Part shown: positions 36,698-46,672 of the stretch, one piece after another
Position numbering within the stretch: the stretch's first letter is position 1
Layout of the letters: the number at the start of each line of letters is the position of its first letter
Assembly: GCF_030268225.1 (NCBI RefSeq)
Contig: NZ_BSQG01000001.1
Span: forward strand, 359,199-423,198
Direction of reading: 5' to 3'
Source of the DNA: Nocardiopsis ansamitocini
GTDB lineage: Bacteria; Actinomycetota; Actinomycetes; Streptosporangiales; Streptosporangiaceae
Length of the DNA stretch: 64,000 nucleotides
Notes under the pieces: model-generated
The model's input: only the letters and a program-made list of their open reading frames with translations
Database searches by the model: none
What the model was told of the DNA's origin: nothing
Program-made: the position numbers and the translations under genes

Positions 36698-38128
36698 TCA
36701 GTGCTTGCGCACCAGGGCAAGGAACATGGCGTCGGTGCCGTGGCGGTGCGGCCAGAACTGGGCGAAGGGGCCCGCGGCGACGTCGGCGACCTCGTCGAGG
36801 TACGGGGCGGCCTCGATGAGTTCGGCGTCGGTGCGCTCCGCCAGGACCGCCTCGACGATGTCGCGGGTCTCGGCCAGGTGCGGCGAACAGGTCACATAGC
36901 CCACGACGCCACCGGAGCGCGCGGCGTCCAACGCGCGGTTGAGCAGGTCGTGCTGGAGGGGGGCCAGCCCGGCCGCGGTCGTGGGGGTGCGGCGCCACCG
37001 CGACTCCGGCCGGCGGCGCAGGGCCCCCAGCCCGGTGCAGGGGGCGTCGACCAGGACCCGGTCGAAGGCGCCGTCGCGCCATGCCGGCCGGGTGGAGTCG
37101 GCCACGACCGCGCGGGCGGCGTCGCGAACCGAGCGGTGAACGGCCCGGGCCACCAGTCCGGCCCGCGCGGGCTGGACCTCGGCCGCCAGCAGGCGGGCAT
37201 CACGCTGGCCGGCCAGCCCGCCCAGTAGCCCGGCCTTGCCGCCTGGACCCGCGCACATGTCCAGCCAACGGGCGTCGGGGCCGGTCAGCGGAACCCTGGT
37301 GAGCGCGAGGGCGACGAGCTGACTGGCCTCGTCCTGCACAGCGGCGCGTCCCTGCTGGATGGGACGCAACAGACCGGGGTCGCCCTCGGTGAGGTAGGCC
37401 GCGTAAGGGGAGAGGCGCCCCGCCTGGGCTCCCTCCTCCACCAGGTCGGCAACCGATGCACGACCGGGTTTGGCCACCAGGGTCACCAATGGGCGCTCGT
37501 TGTGCGCGGCGAGCAGACGTTCGGTCTCGGCCAGTTCCCCGGAAAGGTCCTCCCCCAACGCCTCGGCCAGCGCACCGACGATCCAGCGCGGGTGGCTGTG
37601 GACGACGGCGAGATGGCCCAGGGCGTCGGCCGAACGGGCGGGGGCGACGATGGCCAGCCAAGCGTCGAGGTCACGGGCGCTCACCTTGCGCAGAACGGCG
37701 TTGGCGAACCGGGAACGGTGGTGACCGATGACCTTGCGGGCAAGGTCGATGGTGGCGCTGACCGCCGCGTGCGGCGGGATCTTGGTGGACAGCAGCTGGT
37801 GGGCGCCCAGGCGCAGTACCGGCAGCACCTCGGGATCGACCGATCGGATGGAGCGGTCGACGCAGGAGTTGAGAATCGCGTCGTAGGTCCCCTGGCGGCG
37901 CAACGTACCGTAGGTGAGCTCGGTGGCCAGGGCCGCGTCGCGGCCCGCGACACCGCGTTCGCGCAGTGTCGCGGGCAGGAGCAGGTTGGCGTAGGCGTCC
38001 CTGGTCTCCACCGCGCGCAGCACGTCGTAGGCCACCCGTCGCGCCAGGTCCTTGGGCACGGGTGGCGTCGCGGGGCGGCCCCGCCCGCGACGCGTGGAGC
38101 GGTAGGGGGAAGAGGAACGGTCAGTCAC
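36698..38128 (-). CDS. rsmB: 16S rRNA (cytosine967-C5)-methyltransferase RsmB-like (Sun/Fmu)
   Basis: 476-aa enzyme. The N-terminal NusB-like RNA-binding domain (about 25-155, [12 protein letters not shown]) is followed by a methyltransferase domain with a SAM loop ([15 protein letters not shown]), the catalytic pair Cys in VDAPCTGLG and Cys in VTCSPH, and a C-terminal strand. It should make m5C967 in 16S rRNA. Between fmt and rpe, the usual actinobacterial order. Confidence 0.93.
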   Translation of the reverse strand: MTDRSSSPYRSTRRGRGRPATPPVPKDLARRVAYDVLRAVETRDAYANLLLPATLRERGVAGRDAALATELTYGTLRRQGTYDAILNSCVDRSIRSVDPEVLPVLRLGAHQLLSTKIPPHAAVSATIDLARKVIGHHRSRFANAVLRKVSARDLDAWLAIVAPARSADALGHLAVVHSHPRWIVGALAEALGEDLSGELAETERLLAAHNERPLVTLVAKPGRASVADLVEEGAQAGRLSPYAAYLTEGDPGLLRPIQQGRAAVQDEASQLVALALTRVPLTGPDARWLDMCAGPGGKAGLLGGLAGQRDARLLAAEVQPARAGLVARAVHRSVRDAARAVVADSTRPAWRDGAFDRVLVDAPCTGLGALRRRPESRWRRTPTTAAGLAPLQHDLLNRALDAARSGGVVGYVTCSPHLAETRDIVEAVLAERTDAELIEAAPYLDEVADVAAGPFAQFWPHRHGTDAMFLALVRKH

Positions 38129-38267
38129 TGTCGATCAGCCTCACGCCTGGAGAATCCGATGCGGCCCGCGGTCCCCGCGGGTCACCCATCGAGGGTACAG
38201 ATCTCCACAGTTCAACGAGCAGCTGATCGCCCGCCGGGCCGTCGCCGGAAGCCAGGGCGCGGACCGG

Positions 38268-39200
38268 TCAGGCGCTCCCCAGGCGCTCGTCGTCACCGGG
38301 ACGGACACCACGGGCCCAGTCGACCGCGGGCATCATGCGCTTGCCCTGGGGCTGGACGTGGCCGAGGCGCACCGAGCGGGTGGCAGTGCCCACGAGGACG
38401 TGTTTCTTGCCGATCTCCAGACGCCCCGGCGGGAGCGCGGGAGCGTCCTCGACCAACGCGACCGGGCCGAGTTTGAGCCGGGTTCCGCGAAAGACCGTCC
38501 ATGCTCCGGGAGCCGGGTCGCAGGCGCGGATGAGGCGGTCGATGCGCAGGGCCGGGGCGTGGAAGTCCACCTCGGCGTCCTCGGGGTTGAGCTTGGCGGC
38601 GTAGGACACACCGTCCTCGTTCTGGGGACGGGACTCGAGCGAACCGGCGGCGACGCCGTCCAGGGTGCGGACCAGCAGTTCGGCACCCGAGTGGGAGAGG
38701 CGTTCGAGCAGGACGCCGCTGGTGTCGCGCGGCCCGATTGGCTCGGTGACCACCCCGTACACGGGGCCGGAATCCAATGCCGGCTCGATCTGGAACGTGG
38801 CCGCACCCGTGATGTCGTCGCCGTGCAGGACGGCGTGCTGCACGGGGGCGGCGCCGCGCCAGGCCGGGAGCAGTGAGAAGTGCAGGTTGATCCATCCGTG
38901 CCGGGGAATCGCCAACGCCTCCTTGCGCAGCAGTGCCCCGTAGGCCACCACCGGGCAGCAGTCCGGTTCGAGCGCCCTCAGCCGCGCGAGGAAATCCGGC
39001 TCGCTCGCCTTGGCCGGTTTGAGCACCTCGATCCCGGCCTCGGCTGCCACCTCCGCGACCGGACTGGGCGAGACCTTGCGCCCGCGACCCGACACCGCGT
39101 CGGGGCGGGTGACGACCGCGACGACCTCGTGCTGAGAGTCGAGCAGCGCTCTCAACGACGGTACGGCCGCCTCCGGCGTTCCCGCGAAGACCAACTTCAT
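38268..39200 (-). CDS. fmt: Methionyl-tRNA formyltransferase
   Basis: 310-aa enzyme that formylates initiator Met-tRNA from 10-formyl-THF. Catalytic residues are Asn105, His107 ([18 protein letters not shown]) and Asp143 (ALDSGPVYG). N-terminal VFAGTPE and the C-terminal OB-fold ([11 protein letters not shown]) are normal. Follows the usual priA-fmt-rsmB order, except for an extra gene between fmt and priA. Confidence 0.95.
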   Translation of the reverse strand: MKLVFAGTPEAAVPSLRALLDSQHEVVAVVTRPDAVSGRGRKVSPSPVAEVAAEAGIEVLKPAKASEPDFLARLRALEPDCCPVVAYGALLRKEALAIPRHGWINLHFSLLPAWRGAAPVQHAVLHGDDITGAATFQIEPALDSGPVYGVVTEPIGPRDTSGVLLERLSHSGAELLVRTLDGVAAGSLESRPQNEDGVSYAAKLNPEDAEVDFHAPALRIDRLIRACDPAPGAWTVFRGTRLKLGPVALVEDAPALPPGRLEIGKKHVLVGTATRSVRLGHVQPQGKRMMPAVDWARGVRPGDDERLGSA

Positions 39201-39374
39201 CTACGGACCCCATATTCCAGACGTTCGTTCCGACCCGCCGCCGCGCGGCACCGTGCGAGGACGGCCCCGCGGCGGTCCGGGTGCACACAGCGTAATGACA
39301 AACGCGGGTCCTGGAAGCGACGACGGCCGGCGCGCCGAGCGGACACGTCGGGGCGGCGTATCTGCTGGACGGGA

Positions 39375-40661
39375 TCAGCGGCGCATGCCGTGCCGGGCGG
39401 CGACGGAGATGTGCGGGTCGGGGTGGAGTTGGAAGAGGAGTTCCAGCGCACGGGCGCGGTCGGGGTGATCGAGGTCGGCCAGGAGCGCCACGAGCGGGAG
39501 TTCGCGGGGGCCGATGAGACGGTCCAGGAGACGGGTGTAGTCCTGGAGGCCGCGCTGATGGCTGAGGCCCACGACGGCCTCTGCGACCAACCAGGCGCGG
39601 TCGGTGTCGCAGAGCGGTGGGACGGGGGCGATGGCATGGCCGGCCAGCCATTGGCGACAATGACGCCACATCAGCGGGTCGGCGAGTCCGGCGCGGACCG
39701 CGGGTTCGGCCCCGGGTCCCAGGCGCCCCAACAGGACCACCGCGATCCCGCGCTGTCCGGTCCCGGCTCGTGCGGCAGCGGCGATCAGACCCGCTGCTGC
39801 ATCCTCCTCCGTGCGCTCGGCCAACCACCCCAGGAACTCCACCGCACGCTCGGACTCGGAGTAGCCCGACAGTGCGGCGAGGAGTTCGTCCGCCTCGGCG
39901 TGGGCATGGCCGCCGAGGACCGGGGCAGTCATTCCGGACGCATTGAGCAACCGGTTGAGGCCCCAGCGACCCAGCGCAGTGAGTTCGACGCCCACGGCCG
40001 AGGGCCGGGTGACCGCGCCGTGGCGGATCAGTTCCCCCAGGGCGTTGCGCACCGTGGGTTGGGCGAGCGTGCTCAGGCTCTCGGTCTCGGTCGCGTCGAC
40101 GAGACCGTCGGTGACCGCGTCGTCGAGGACCTCTGCTGCCAGTCGGGCGATGCCGGACTCGGGCTGGACGGCGCGCCCGCACTGGTAGAGCTCGAACATG
40201 AATTCACCGAGGACCCGTTCGGCCACGCGCTGGGCACCGTGGCCGGTGTCCTCGTCGAACTCGGTGAGGGCGACGTAGACCGCGAGCCAGTGGCGCAGCG
40301 TCAGCGGGTCGGAGTCCCCTCCGCCGAGCTCGGGGGTTCGTCTGGCGCGGCCCGATTCCATGGTGAGCAGGCCGGTGTCGAAGGCCGTGTTCCACACCCA
40401 CGCCATGTCCGGGTCCTGGACATCGCCGTCGTGGGCGACCGGGCGCACCGCGGGCAGTTCCCGCAGTGCCCGTGCGGCCGGACCGGGCTCGGGGCGGCCG
40501 TCGACGACGCGGGGGCGGTGCTCCTCGGCCCAGTCGGCGAGTGCGCGGAGGGCGACCAGGAACGGTGAGCGACGGGCAGATGCGGCGAGCTCGGATTCCG
40601 GAGCGAGGCGTACGGGCGCCACCGGCGAAGGGTCGGGGCGGGTAGTCGGCGGCTTCAACAC
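39375..40661 (-). CDS. Hypothetical helical protein between fmt and priA
   Basis: 428-aa protein (GTG at 40661 preceded by GGGAGAGG; GTG at 40802 would add 47 residues). No domain that I recognise. It looks all-helical and soluble, with a possible winged-helix stretch (VRNALGELIRHGAVTRPSAVGVELTALG, about 220-250) and C-terminal segments resembling HEAT repeats (LVALLADLDHPDRARALELLF). Codon use matches its neighbours, so it is likely native. It is divergent from priA. The region between (40662-41120) is AT-rich near 40830-40890 and probably holds both promoters. Confidence 0.7.
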   Translation of the reverse strand: MLKPPTTRPDPSPVAPVRLAPESELAASARRSPFLVALRALADWAEEHRPRVVDGRPEPGPAARALRELPAVRPVAHDGDVQDPDMAWVWNTAFDTGLLTMESGRARRTPELGGGDSDPLTLRHWLAVYVALTEFDEDTGHGAQRVAERVLGEFMFELYQCGRAVQPESGIARLAAEVLDDAVTDGLVDATETESLSTLAQPTVRNALGELIRHGAVTRPSAVGVELTALGRWGLNRLLNASGMTAPVLGGHAHAEADELLAALSGYSESERAVEFLGWLAERTEEDAAAGLIAAAARAGTGQRGIAVVLLGRLGPGAEPAVRAGLADPLMWRHCRQWLAGHAIAPVPPLCDTDRAWLVAEAVVGLSHQRGLQDYTRLLDRLIGPRELPLVALLADLDHPDRARALELLFQLHPDPHISVAARHGMRR

Positions 40662-41120
40662 AACCTCTCCCACCGGCTTGGCGCAGAAAACCCACTGGCG
40701 GTGCGCCCGGCTCAGCCAGGCGCGCACCGGACCGTTCTCTCTCGGGGCAGCGGCTCCGGGCACCAGGTGCTCTGCGGCGGCGTGGTCAGTGTGTCCACTC
40801 ACCCGCCCAGCGTGGCACAGCGACCGACGGCGAGGCGGAATTTTCCGACTTTCCCGAGCTTTCCCAATGACCATAATTCGCCCCATAAACCGTCCGCTAC
40901 GGCGAAAGGGGGCGACCGGCTCCGCGGACCGTCCCTCCTCTGCGATGGTCCGGTGCCGGCACGCGCACGCGGGCCGGGGCGAACGAACCGACGCGCCCGG
41001 CCGGGCAGCGGTACCGCAACGCTTCGGCGGGCCGCCGGGGGGCGGACGGGCGAACCGCCGGCACCGGCCCACCTCGCAGGCGCACCACCGTGGTCGGCCC
41101 CCTCTGGTAGGACTGTGGGC

Positions 41121-43286
41121 GTGACCCACCAGCCCGGCCCCGACGAAGGGGCCCTGTTCGACGTGCCCCGCGCCAAGGCCGCGGCCCGCAGGAAGGCTCC
41201 TGTTCCACGTCGCCCAGCGGCCGAGCGTGCGGTGGCCCGTGTCCTGGTGGACACGCCGCTGCCCCACCTGGACCGTCCGTTCGACTACCAGGTGCCGGAC
41301 GACATGGACGACAGCGCCGTGCCCGGCTGTCGGGTCCGGGTGCGGTTCAACAACCAGACGCTGGACGGCTTCCTGTTGGAGAGGGTCGCCGAGTCCGATT
41401 TCCAGGGCCGCCTGGCCTACCTGCATCAGGTGGTCTCGCCCGAACCGGTGCTCACCCCCGAGATCGCCGCGCTGGCACGCGCCGTCGCCGACCGTTACGC
41501 CGGAACCCTCAACGATGTACTCCGCCTGGCCGTCCCCCCACGCCACGCCCGGGTGGAGAAAGAACGGAAGGAGCAGAGAAGCGGCAACGCCTCTGCCCAC
41601 ACGGCCGCGCAGGAGCCCGAAACCGCGCCTGCTGCCCCCTCCTCTGCCGAAGACGGCCCGGAGGAGCACGGGGCTCCCCCGGGCCCGGAGCAACCCGCCC
41701 CGACCGTCACCGAGCCCGATGCCGGGCCCGGCCCCTGGGCGGACTACCCGGCAGGACCGGCGTTCCTCGCCGCTCTGCGCGCGGGACGCGGGCCCCGGGC
41801 GGTGTGGGACACCGTTCCCGGCCCCCAGTGGTGTGATGCGATCGCGGTGGCAGCCGGGGCCGCGTCGGCATCGGCGCGGGGCAGCCTGGTGGTGCTCCCC
41901 GACGGCCGTGACGTCGCCGCGGTGGACACGGCGCTGTCCGCACGGCTGGGACCGGGCATGCACGTCGCGCTGACCGCCGAACTGGGCCCCGCCGAACGGT
42001 ACCGGCGCTGGCTGTCGGTGCTGCGTGGCGAGGTCGGCATCGTCGTGGGAACCCGTGCCGCGATGTTCGCGCCGGTGCGCGACCTCGGCCTGGTGGTGCT
42101 GTGGGACGACGGCGACGACGTGCACGCCGATCCGCACGCCCCCTATCCGCACGCCCGCACCGTGTTGTCGCTGCGGGCGCACAGCACCGGAGCGGGCGCG
42201 CTGATCGGCGGGTTCACCCGCACCACCGACGCCGCCCAACTGGTGGAATCGGGCTGGGCGCATCCGCTGGGCGCGGACCGGGAGCTGCTGCGGCGCCGCG
42301 CCCCCCGGATCCGCGCAGCCGGCGACGACGCGGAACTGGCCCGGGACGAGGCCGCCCGGTCGGCCCGTATGCCCAGCATGGCGCTGCGGGTGGCCCGCGA
42401 AGCCGCAAAGGAGGGACCGGTGCTGATCCAGGTCCCCAGACGCGGCTACCTGAACGCGTTGGCGTGCGCTCACTGCCGCGCTCCCGCGCGCTGCCGCACC
42501 TGCCAGGGGCCGTTGGCGATGCGCAGCGCGCACGCGATGCCCTACTGCCGGTGGTGCGGTCACATAGCCGGGGACTGGGGGTGCCCGGACTGCCGGCACA
42601 CCCGGATACGCGCCACCGTCGTGGGCGCGCGGCGCACCGCGGAGGAGTTGGGCCGGGCCTTCCCGTCGCTGCCGGTCCGTACATCGGGGCGCGACGAGAT
42701 CCTGACCGAGATCGGCGATCGCCCCGCCCTCGTGGTGGCCACCCCGGGTGCGGAACCGATGGTGCCCGGAGGGTATGCGGCGGCGGTGTTGCTGGACGGG
42801 TGGGCGCTGTTGGGCCGGGCGGACCTGCGCGCCACCGAGGAAGCGCTGCGCCGGTGGTGCGGTGCGTCCGCGCTGGTGCGCCCTGCGGAGGAGGGGGGGC
42901 AGGTGGTGGTACTGGCCGATCCGTCCCTGCCCGTGACCCAGGCTCTCATCCGGTGGGATCCGCCGGGTTTCGCCGAACGCGAGCTCGCCGAGCGCCGGGA
43001 GCTGGGCTTCCCGCCCGCCGTCGCGATGGCCTCGGTGACCGGGGAACCGGCGAACGTGCGCGAGCTACTGGACCAGCTGGTGCTTCCCGAAGGAACCGAG
43101 CTGCTCGGTCCGGTGGCGGTGGCGAACGGCTTCGGCGAAGGAACCGCCGAGCGCGCCCTGCTGCGGTTGCCCCGGGGGTCGGCCCGGGAACTGTCTACCG
43201 CGCTGAAAGCCGCTGCGGCGGCGCGCAGCGCACGCCGGGACGAAAAACTGGCGCAGGTGCGGGTGGACCCGCTCGACGTGGTGTGA
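41121..43286 (+). CDS. priA: Actinobacterial PriA (probable primosomal protein N', ATPase-dead)
   Basis: 721-aa protein with the PriA 3'-DNA-binding domain at the N-terminus (RVLVDTPLPHLDRPFDYQVP) and the zinc-binding cluster CAHCRAPARCRTCQG ... CRWCGHIAG ... GCPDC, eight cysteines. The helicase core lacks a Walker A loop (GSLVVLPDGRDV at the expected place) and has WDDGDD in place of the DEAH box, so ATPase and unwinding activity are not expected. This is the normal state in actinobacteria. The GTG at 41121 gives the family length. It probably still binds restart forks as a scaffold. Confidence 0.9.
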   Translation: MTHQPGPDEGALFDVPRAKAAARRKAPVPRRPAAERAVARVLVDTPLPHLDRPFDYQVPDDMDDSAVPGCRVRVRFNNQTLDGFLLERVAESDFQGRLAYLHQVVSPEPVLTPEIAALARAVADRYAGTLNDVLRLAVPPRHARVEKERKEQRSGNASAHTAAQEPETAPAAPSSAEDGPEEHGAPPGPEQPAPTVTEPDAGPGPWADYPAGPAFLAALRAGRGPRAVWDTVPGPQWCDAIAVAAGAASASARGSLVVLPDGRDVAAVDTALSARLGPGMHVALTAELGPAERYRRWLSVLRGEVGIVVGTRAAMFAPVRDLGLVVLWDDGDDVHADPHAPYPHARTVLSLRAHSTGAGALIGGFTRTTDAAQLVESGWAHPLGADRELLRRRAPRIRAAGDDAELARDEAARSARMPSMALRVAREAAKEGPVLIQVPRRGYLNALACAHCRAPARCRTCQGPLAMRSAHAMPYCRWCGHIAGDWGCPDCRHTRIRATVVGARRTAEELGRAFPSLPVRTSGRDEILTEIGDRPALVVATPGAEPMVPGGYAAAVLLDGWALLGRADLRATEEALRRWCGASALVRPAEEGGQVVVLADPSLPVTQALIRWDPPGFAERELAERRELGFPPAVAMASVTGEPANVRELLDQLVLPEGTELLGPVAVANGFGEGTAERALLRLPRGSARELSTALKAAAAARSARRDEKLAQVRVDPLDVV

Positions 43287-43435
43287 TCCGCTTCACCTCA
43301 CTGATCGCTGGCATGTCCGCCGCTGTCCCCGCCCCGGTGGGGCCGGCGTCGTGGCCGTCGGAAAATTCCCTGGTGGGTCCGGGCCGTCGGTGGCTAGAGT
43401 GCGGTGGCCCGCCCCCGCGACGGAAAAGACCGCCC

Positions 43436-44242
43436 ATGAAGCACTCGACCCCGGAGTTCGCCGCGCTGGCCCACCGCGGCACGATCCTGCGGTGCGAGAT
43501 CGGCTCCACCGTGCACGGCACGGGCCTGCCCGGGCAGGCCGACCGCGACGAGATGGGTATTTGCGTGGAACCGCGGGAGTACGTGATCGGCCTGCGCCAG
43601 TTCGAGCAGTACGTCTTCCAGACCAGCCCCGAAGGCGAACGGTCAGGGCCGGGGGACCTCGACCTGACGGTGTACTCGCTGCGCAAGTGGACGCGGCTGG
43701 CGTTGTCGGGCAACCCGACCGTGCTGTTGGCGCTGTTCGTATCCGACTCCCACACCACGCACCTCACCGACCTGGGCCGGGCGCTGCGCGCCAACTCCGA
43801 CCGGTTCGTCTCGACGGAGGCGGGGAACCGGTTCCTGGGCTACCTGCGCGCCCAGCGCGACAGCATGTTGGGGTTGCGTGGGGGGCGCCACACCAATCGC
43901 CCCGAACTGGTGCGGGAGCACGGGTTCGACACCAAGTTCGCCAGCCACATGATCCGGTTGGGCGTCCAGGGCGTGGAGCTCCTGGAGACGGGCCGCATCA
44001 GCCTGCCGATGCCCGAGCCGTGGTCGTCATGGATCCGCGACTTGCGCCTGGGCCGCCGTTCACGCGACGAGGCGTTGGCTGTGGCGGCAGAACAGGAAGC
44101 GCGTCTGACCGCCCTGCTCGGAACCGCTGACGTGCCCGCGCGGGCCGATCACGCCTGGGCCGACGCCTGGCTGGTGGATGCCTACGAGAGCAGTTGGGCG
44201 TCCCGGGACGGTGATCGGGAGGGCACGGCGCAGCCCGGTTGA
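43436..44242 (+). CDS. RlaP-like nucleotidyltransferase (PF10127 type)
   Basis: 268-aa DNA-polymerase-beta-superfamily protein. The nucleotidyltransferase signature is EIGSTVHGTG ... DRDEMGICVEP (about 22-46), with GS and the Asp/Glu metal residues. Downstream helices (FLGYLRAQRDSMLGLRGG, FDTKFASHMIRLG) match the RlaP-type family linked to RNA repair and to phage genomes. No ligase or Hen1 methyltransferase lies beside it. Substrate unknown. First gene of the accessory block between priA and metK. Confidence 0.8.
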   Translation: MKHSTPEFAALAHRGTILRCEIGSTVHGTGLPGQADRDEMGICVEPREYVIGLRQFEQYVFQTSPEGERSGPGDLDLTVYSLRKWTRLALSGNPTVLLALFVSDSHTTHLTDLGRALRANSDRFVSTEAGNRFLGYLRAQRDSMLGLRGGRHTNRPELVREHGFDTKFASHMIRLGVQGVELLETGRISLPMPEPWSSWIRDLRLGRRSRDEALAVAAEQEARLTALLGTADVPARADHAWADAWLVDAYESSWASRDGDREGTAQPG

Positions 44243-44250
44243 CCGCGGGG

Positions 44251-44281
44251 CCGCGTCCCGCGACCGCCGATCAGGACGCGG
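44251..44281. terminator. Weak bidirectional terminator
   Basis: CCGCGTCC (44251-44258) pairs with GGACGCGG (44274-44281) across a 15-nt loop, between the convergent nucleotidyltransferase and PF04672 genes. Only 8 bp, so tentative. Confidence 0.4.
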
Positions 44282-44316
44282 ACCGATCTCCTTGGTCACG
44301 ACCGCGCCTCACGTAC

Positions 44317-45030
44317 TCAGGGCCGACGCGCCACGCCGGCCAGGACACCGGTTCCGGTGGCCGCGACCTCGTCGTCGGGATAGGGCCACCAGGCGATATC
44401 GGCCGTTCCCGGTTCGAGCAGGTCGAAAGGCTCGAACAGCGTGGCCGCGCGTTGCCGTGCATGAGGGTCGGCGTCGTTAGGCGGTCGCCGGCAGATGACG
44501 AGATGGCTCCCCGGGGCGAGAATCTCGTACAACCCCCGCACCAATGCGCCCACGGCATTGTCGCCGGGCAGCGCATCGGCGTTGAGGACCACGCCGAGCG
44601 GCGAGGTCAGATCGAGGAGACCGCGAAGGCCGAGCTGACCGGCGATCCCGGCTGCGTCCAGGCGCTTGACGTGCAGGGTCACCGGGCCGTCGACATGCAC
44701 CGCGGTCCGGCTGCCCACCGACGCCGCAGCCCCGGTGTCCACGTACACGACGCGGGAGTCGGGGTCGTGCGTCCGCGCTACGCCGTGGACCCCTTCGGCA
44801 GCAGGAACGCCGGAGCCGATGTCGACGAACTGCCCGATGCCCAGATCGGTGGCGAGGTAGCCCACGCAGCGCCGCAGGAACCCCGGGACGGCAGTGATCA
44901 CAGCAGGATCGGGAGGCGTCACGGCAGGGGCATCGCGCAGGTAGTCGACGATATGGACGACCCGTGGGCCGGGCACGTCGAGCAGGGGCGGTTCGACGTC
45001 GGCGCGCAGTGCCGTCCTGTGGTCAGTCAC
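44317..45030 (-). CDS. SAM-dependent methyltransferase, PF04672 (DUF574)
   Basis: 237-aa protein. PF04672 members show a fixed N-terminal RVVHIVDYLRDAPAV-type start and the SAM loop FVDIGSGVPAAEGVHGVA, then VVYVDTG. The acidic pair usual after strand 2 (DND) is DTG here, otherwise the fold seems intact. Found in many copies in actinomycetes, often beside helix-turn-helix regulators; substrates are unknown. GTG start at 45030. Confidence 0.86.
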   Translation of the reverse strand: MTDHRTALRADVEPPLLDVPGPRVVHIVDYLRDAPAVTPPDPAVITAVPGFLRRCVGYLATDLGIGQFVDIGSGVPAAEGVHGVARTHDPDSRVVYVDTGAAASVGSRTAVHVDGPVTLHVKRLDAAGIAGQLGLRGLLDLTSPLGVVLNADALPGDNAVGALVRGLYEILAPGSHLVICRRPPNDADPHARQRAATLFEPFDLLEPGTADIAWWPYPDDEVAATGTGVLAGVARRP

Positions 45031-45151
45031 GATCGCTCCCCGAGCCTCGGCCGATCGAGGTCGGGGCGGGCCGGACGGATCGCGCCGCGAACCCGATTCC
45101 CGTGACCTCCGTCATAGCGATCGATGCTACCCGCTTGCCGGGAGAGGCCGC

Positions 45152-46480
45152 CTAGGGGTGGGGTCTGGGGTCGGGGACCGGCGAGACCCGCTCGTTGACC
45201 AGCGCATATTCCCACTGCGGGCCGTGCTCTGCGAGCTCGGCCACTGCACGGACCAACCGGTCGACGTGCTCGACGGTGGTACCGAGGCCGAGGCTGGCCC
45301 GCGCTGCCTGCGTGTGCCCGGGCGGGAGGAGTTCGCGGGTGAGCAGGTGTGCGCAGAACAGGCCGTCGCGCACACCGATCCCGTACTCGGCCGAGAGCGC
45401 GGCAGCCAGCAGGTCCGCGGGCACGCCGTCCACGACGAAGGAAACGATGCCCACCCTGGGGTGCTCGGGGCCCCACAGGCTCAGGTCGTGGACCGCCGGG
45501 ATTTGCGCGAGCCCCGTGCGCAGCCGGTCCAACAGGGACTGTTCGTACTCGTGGAGGGTGTCCTGGCCCGCCTCGGTGAGTGCGGTGCAGGCGGCGGCCA
45601 GGGCGACCGCGCCAAGGACGTTGGGGCTTCCCGCCTCGTGACGGGCCGGGAGGTCGTTCCAACGGACATCGTGCTCGCTGACGTTTGCGGTGGCACCGCC
45701 CCCGGCGAGGTAGGGCTCGGCCGCGCGCAACCAGTCGACCCGGCCGGCCAGCACCCCCGCGCCGAAAGGCGCGTAGAGCTTGTGCCCGGAGAAGGCCACG
45801 TAGTCCACGCCGGTGGCCGCGAGGTCGAACGATGCATGCGGGACGAGCTGGGCGGCGTCGACGGCGATCCGGGCTCCTGCGGCGTGGGCGACGGCCGTCA
45901 ACTCTTCGACCGGCCACAGTTCACCGGTGACGTTGGAGGCAGCCGTGACCACCAGCAGCCGCGGGCCCTCGGGCGCGGCGAGCAGCGCCCGACGCGCGGA
46001 CTCGACCGCGGCCTCCGGGCTCGCGGGCAGCGGCAGCCGCACGACGCGGCCGGCGGTGCTGCCACGGTGCTGCCACGGCAGCAGCGCCGCGTGGTGCTCT
46101 CCGGCGAAGACGACGACGGTGCAGGCGTCGGGCACACACCGGGCCAACAGGTTCAGGGCGTCGGTCGTACCGCGTACGAAGACCACGGCGTCGTCGGCGC
46201 GCGCGCCGACGAACCGGGCCACCCCGAGCCGCGCCTTCTCGTAGGCGTCGGTGCTGACCTGGGAGTGAAACCCCGCCCCCCGGTGAACGCTGGCGTAGTA
46301 GGGCAGGGCGTCGGCCAGGGTGGCGCGCACCGCTTCGAGGCAGGGGGCGCTGGCGGCGTAGTCGAAGTTGGCGTAGGACACCCGCTCGCCGTTGACCAGC
46401 GGGATCAGGACGTCGGCACCGACCACGTCCGGCTGGGGGCTCAGGGGTGCGGAGATCGGGGCTGGGGCGACAGTGGTCAC
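45152..46480 (-). CDS. Class V aminotransferase, cysteine-desulfurase-like
   Basis: 442-aa PLP enzyme. PLP Lys234 in VAFSGHKLYAPFG, the Asp208 that holds the pyridine nitrogen (AVDAAQLVPHA), and HH129-130 for ring stacking (GEHHAALLPW). A Cys near the C-terminus (Cys376 in VRDGLFCAH) sits where SufS-type desulfurases keep the persulfide Cys (VRTGHHCAQ in relatives), so sulfur transfer is possible. GTG at 46480 follows GGAAGG. A SAM-IV-type riboswitch upstream ties it to sulfur or methionine metabolism. Not iscS or sufS of a Fe-S cluster operon, as no such genes are near. Confidence 0.85.
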   Translation of the reverse strand: MTTVAPAPISAPLSPQPDVVGADVLIPLVNGERVSYANFDYAASAPCLEAVRATLADALPYYASVHRGAGFHSQVSTDAYEKARLGVARFVGARADDAVVFVRGTTDALNLLARCVPDACTVVVFAGEHHAALLPWQHRGSTAGRVVRLPLPASPEAAVESARRALLAAPEGPRLLVVTAASNVTGELWPVEELTAVAHAAGARIAVDAAQLVPHASFDLAATGVDYVAFSGHKLYAPFGAGVLAGRVDWLRAAEPYLAGGGATANVSEHDVRWNDLPARHEAGSPNVLGAVALAAACTALTEAGQDTLHEYEQSLLDRLRTGLAQIPAVHDLSLWGPEHPRVGIVSFVVDGVPADLLAAALSAEYGIGVRDGLFCAHLLTRELLPPGHTQAARASLGLGTTVEHVDRLVRAVAELAEHGPQWEYALVNERVSPVPDPRPHP

Positions 46481-46544
46481 GACATACCTTCCATGGGTCA
46501 CAGGGGACCCCGGGGTACGCATGGAGCGACCTTGCAGACGGGGT

Positions 46545-46672
46545 CCGCGCTTGCCTGACACGTTGACGTTCTCGGCCGTGTCTCGACCTGGTCCTCACCC
46601 GGGGCACCCCACCGCGGAAGGAGGGTTGCCGGCCAGCGAGCCGGGGCTTTGCGCTGGCGCTCATGACCTGCC
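46545..46672 (-). promoter_or_regulatory. SAM-IV-type riboswitch
   Basis: On the minus strand the aptamer pattern reads GGTCATGAGCGCCAGCG, AAGCCCCGGCT, GCTGGCCGGCAACCCTCC, CCGCGGTGGGGTGCCCCGGG, TGAGGACC. The first GGTC and the last GACC form P1. This is the actinomycete SAM-IV form with additional helices downstream. About 65 nt separate it from the GTG of the class V aminotransferase. High SAM is expected to shut the gene off. Boundaries are approximate. Confidence 0.85.

Noticed and set aside
39375..42599. A continuous minus-strand frame of over 1000 codons covering priA
   Set aside because: Its first 600 codons are antisense to priA, low in complexity and without family motifs. Only the part downstream of about 40661 (or 40802) looks like protein.
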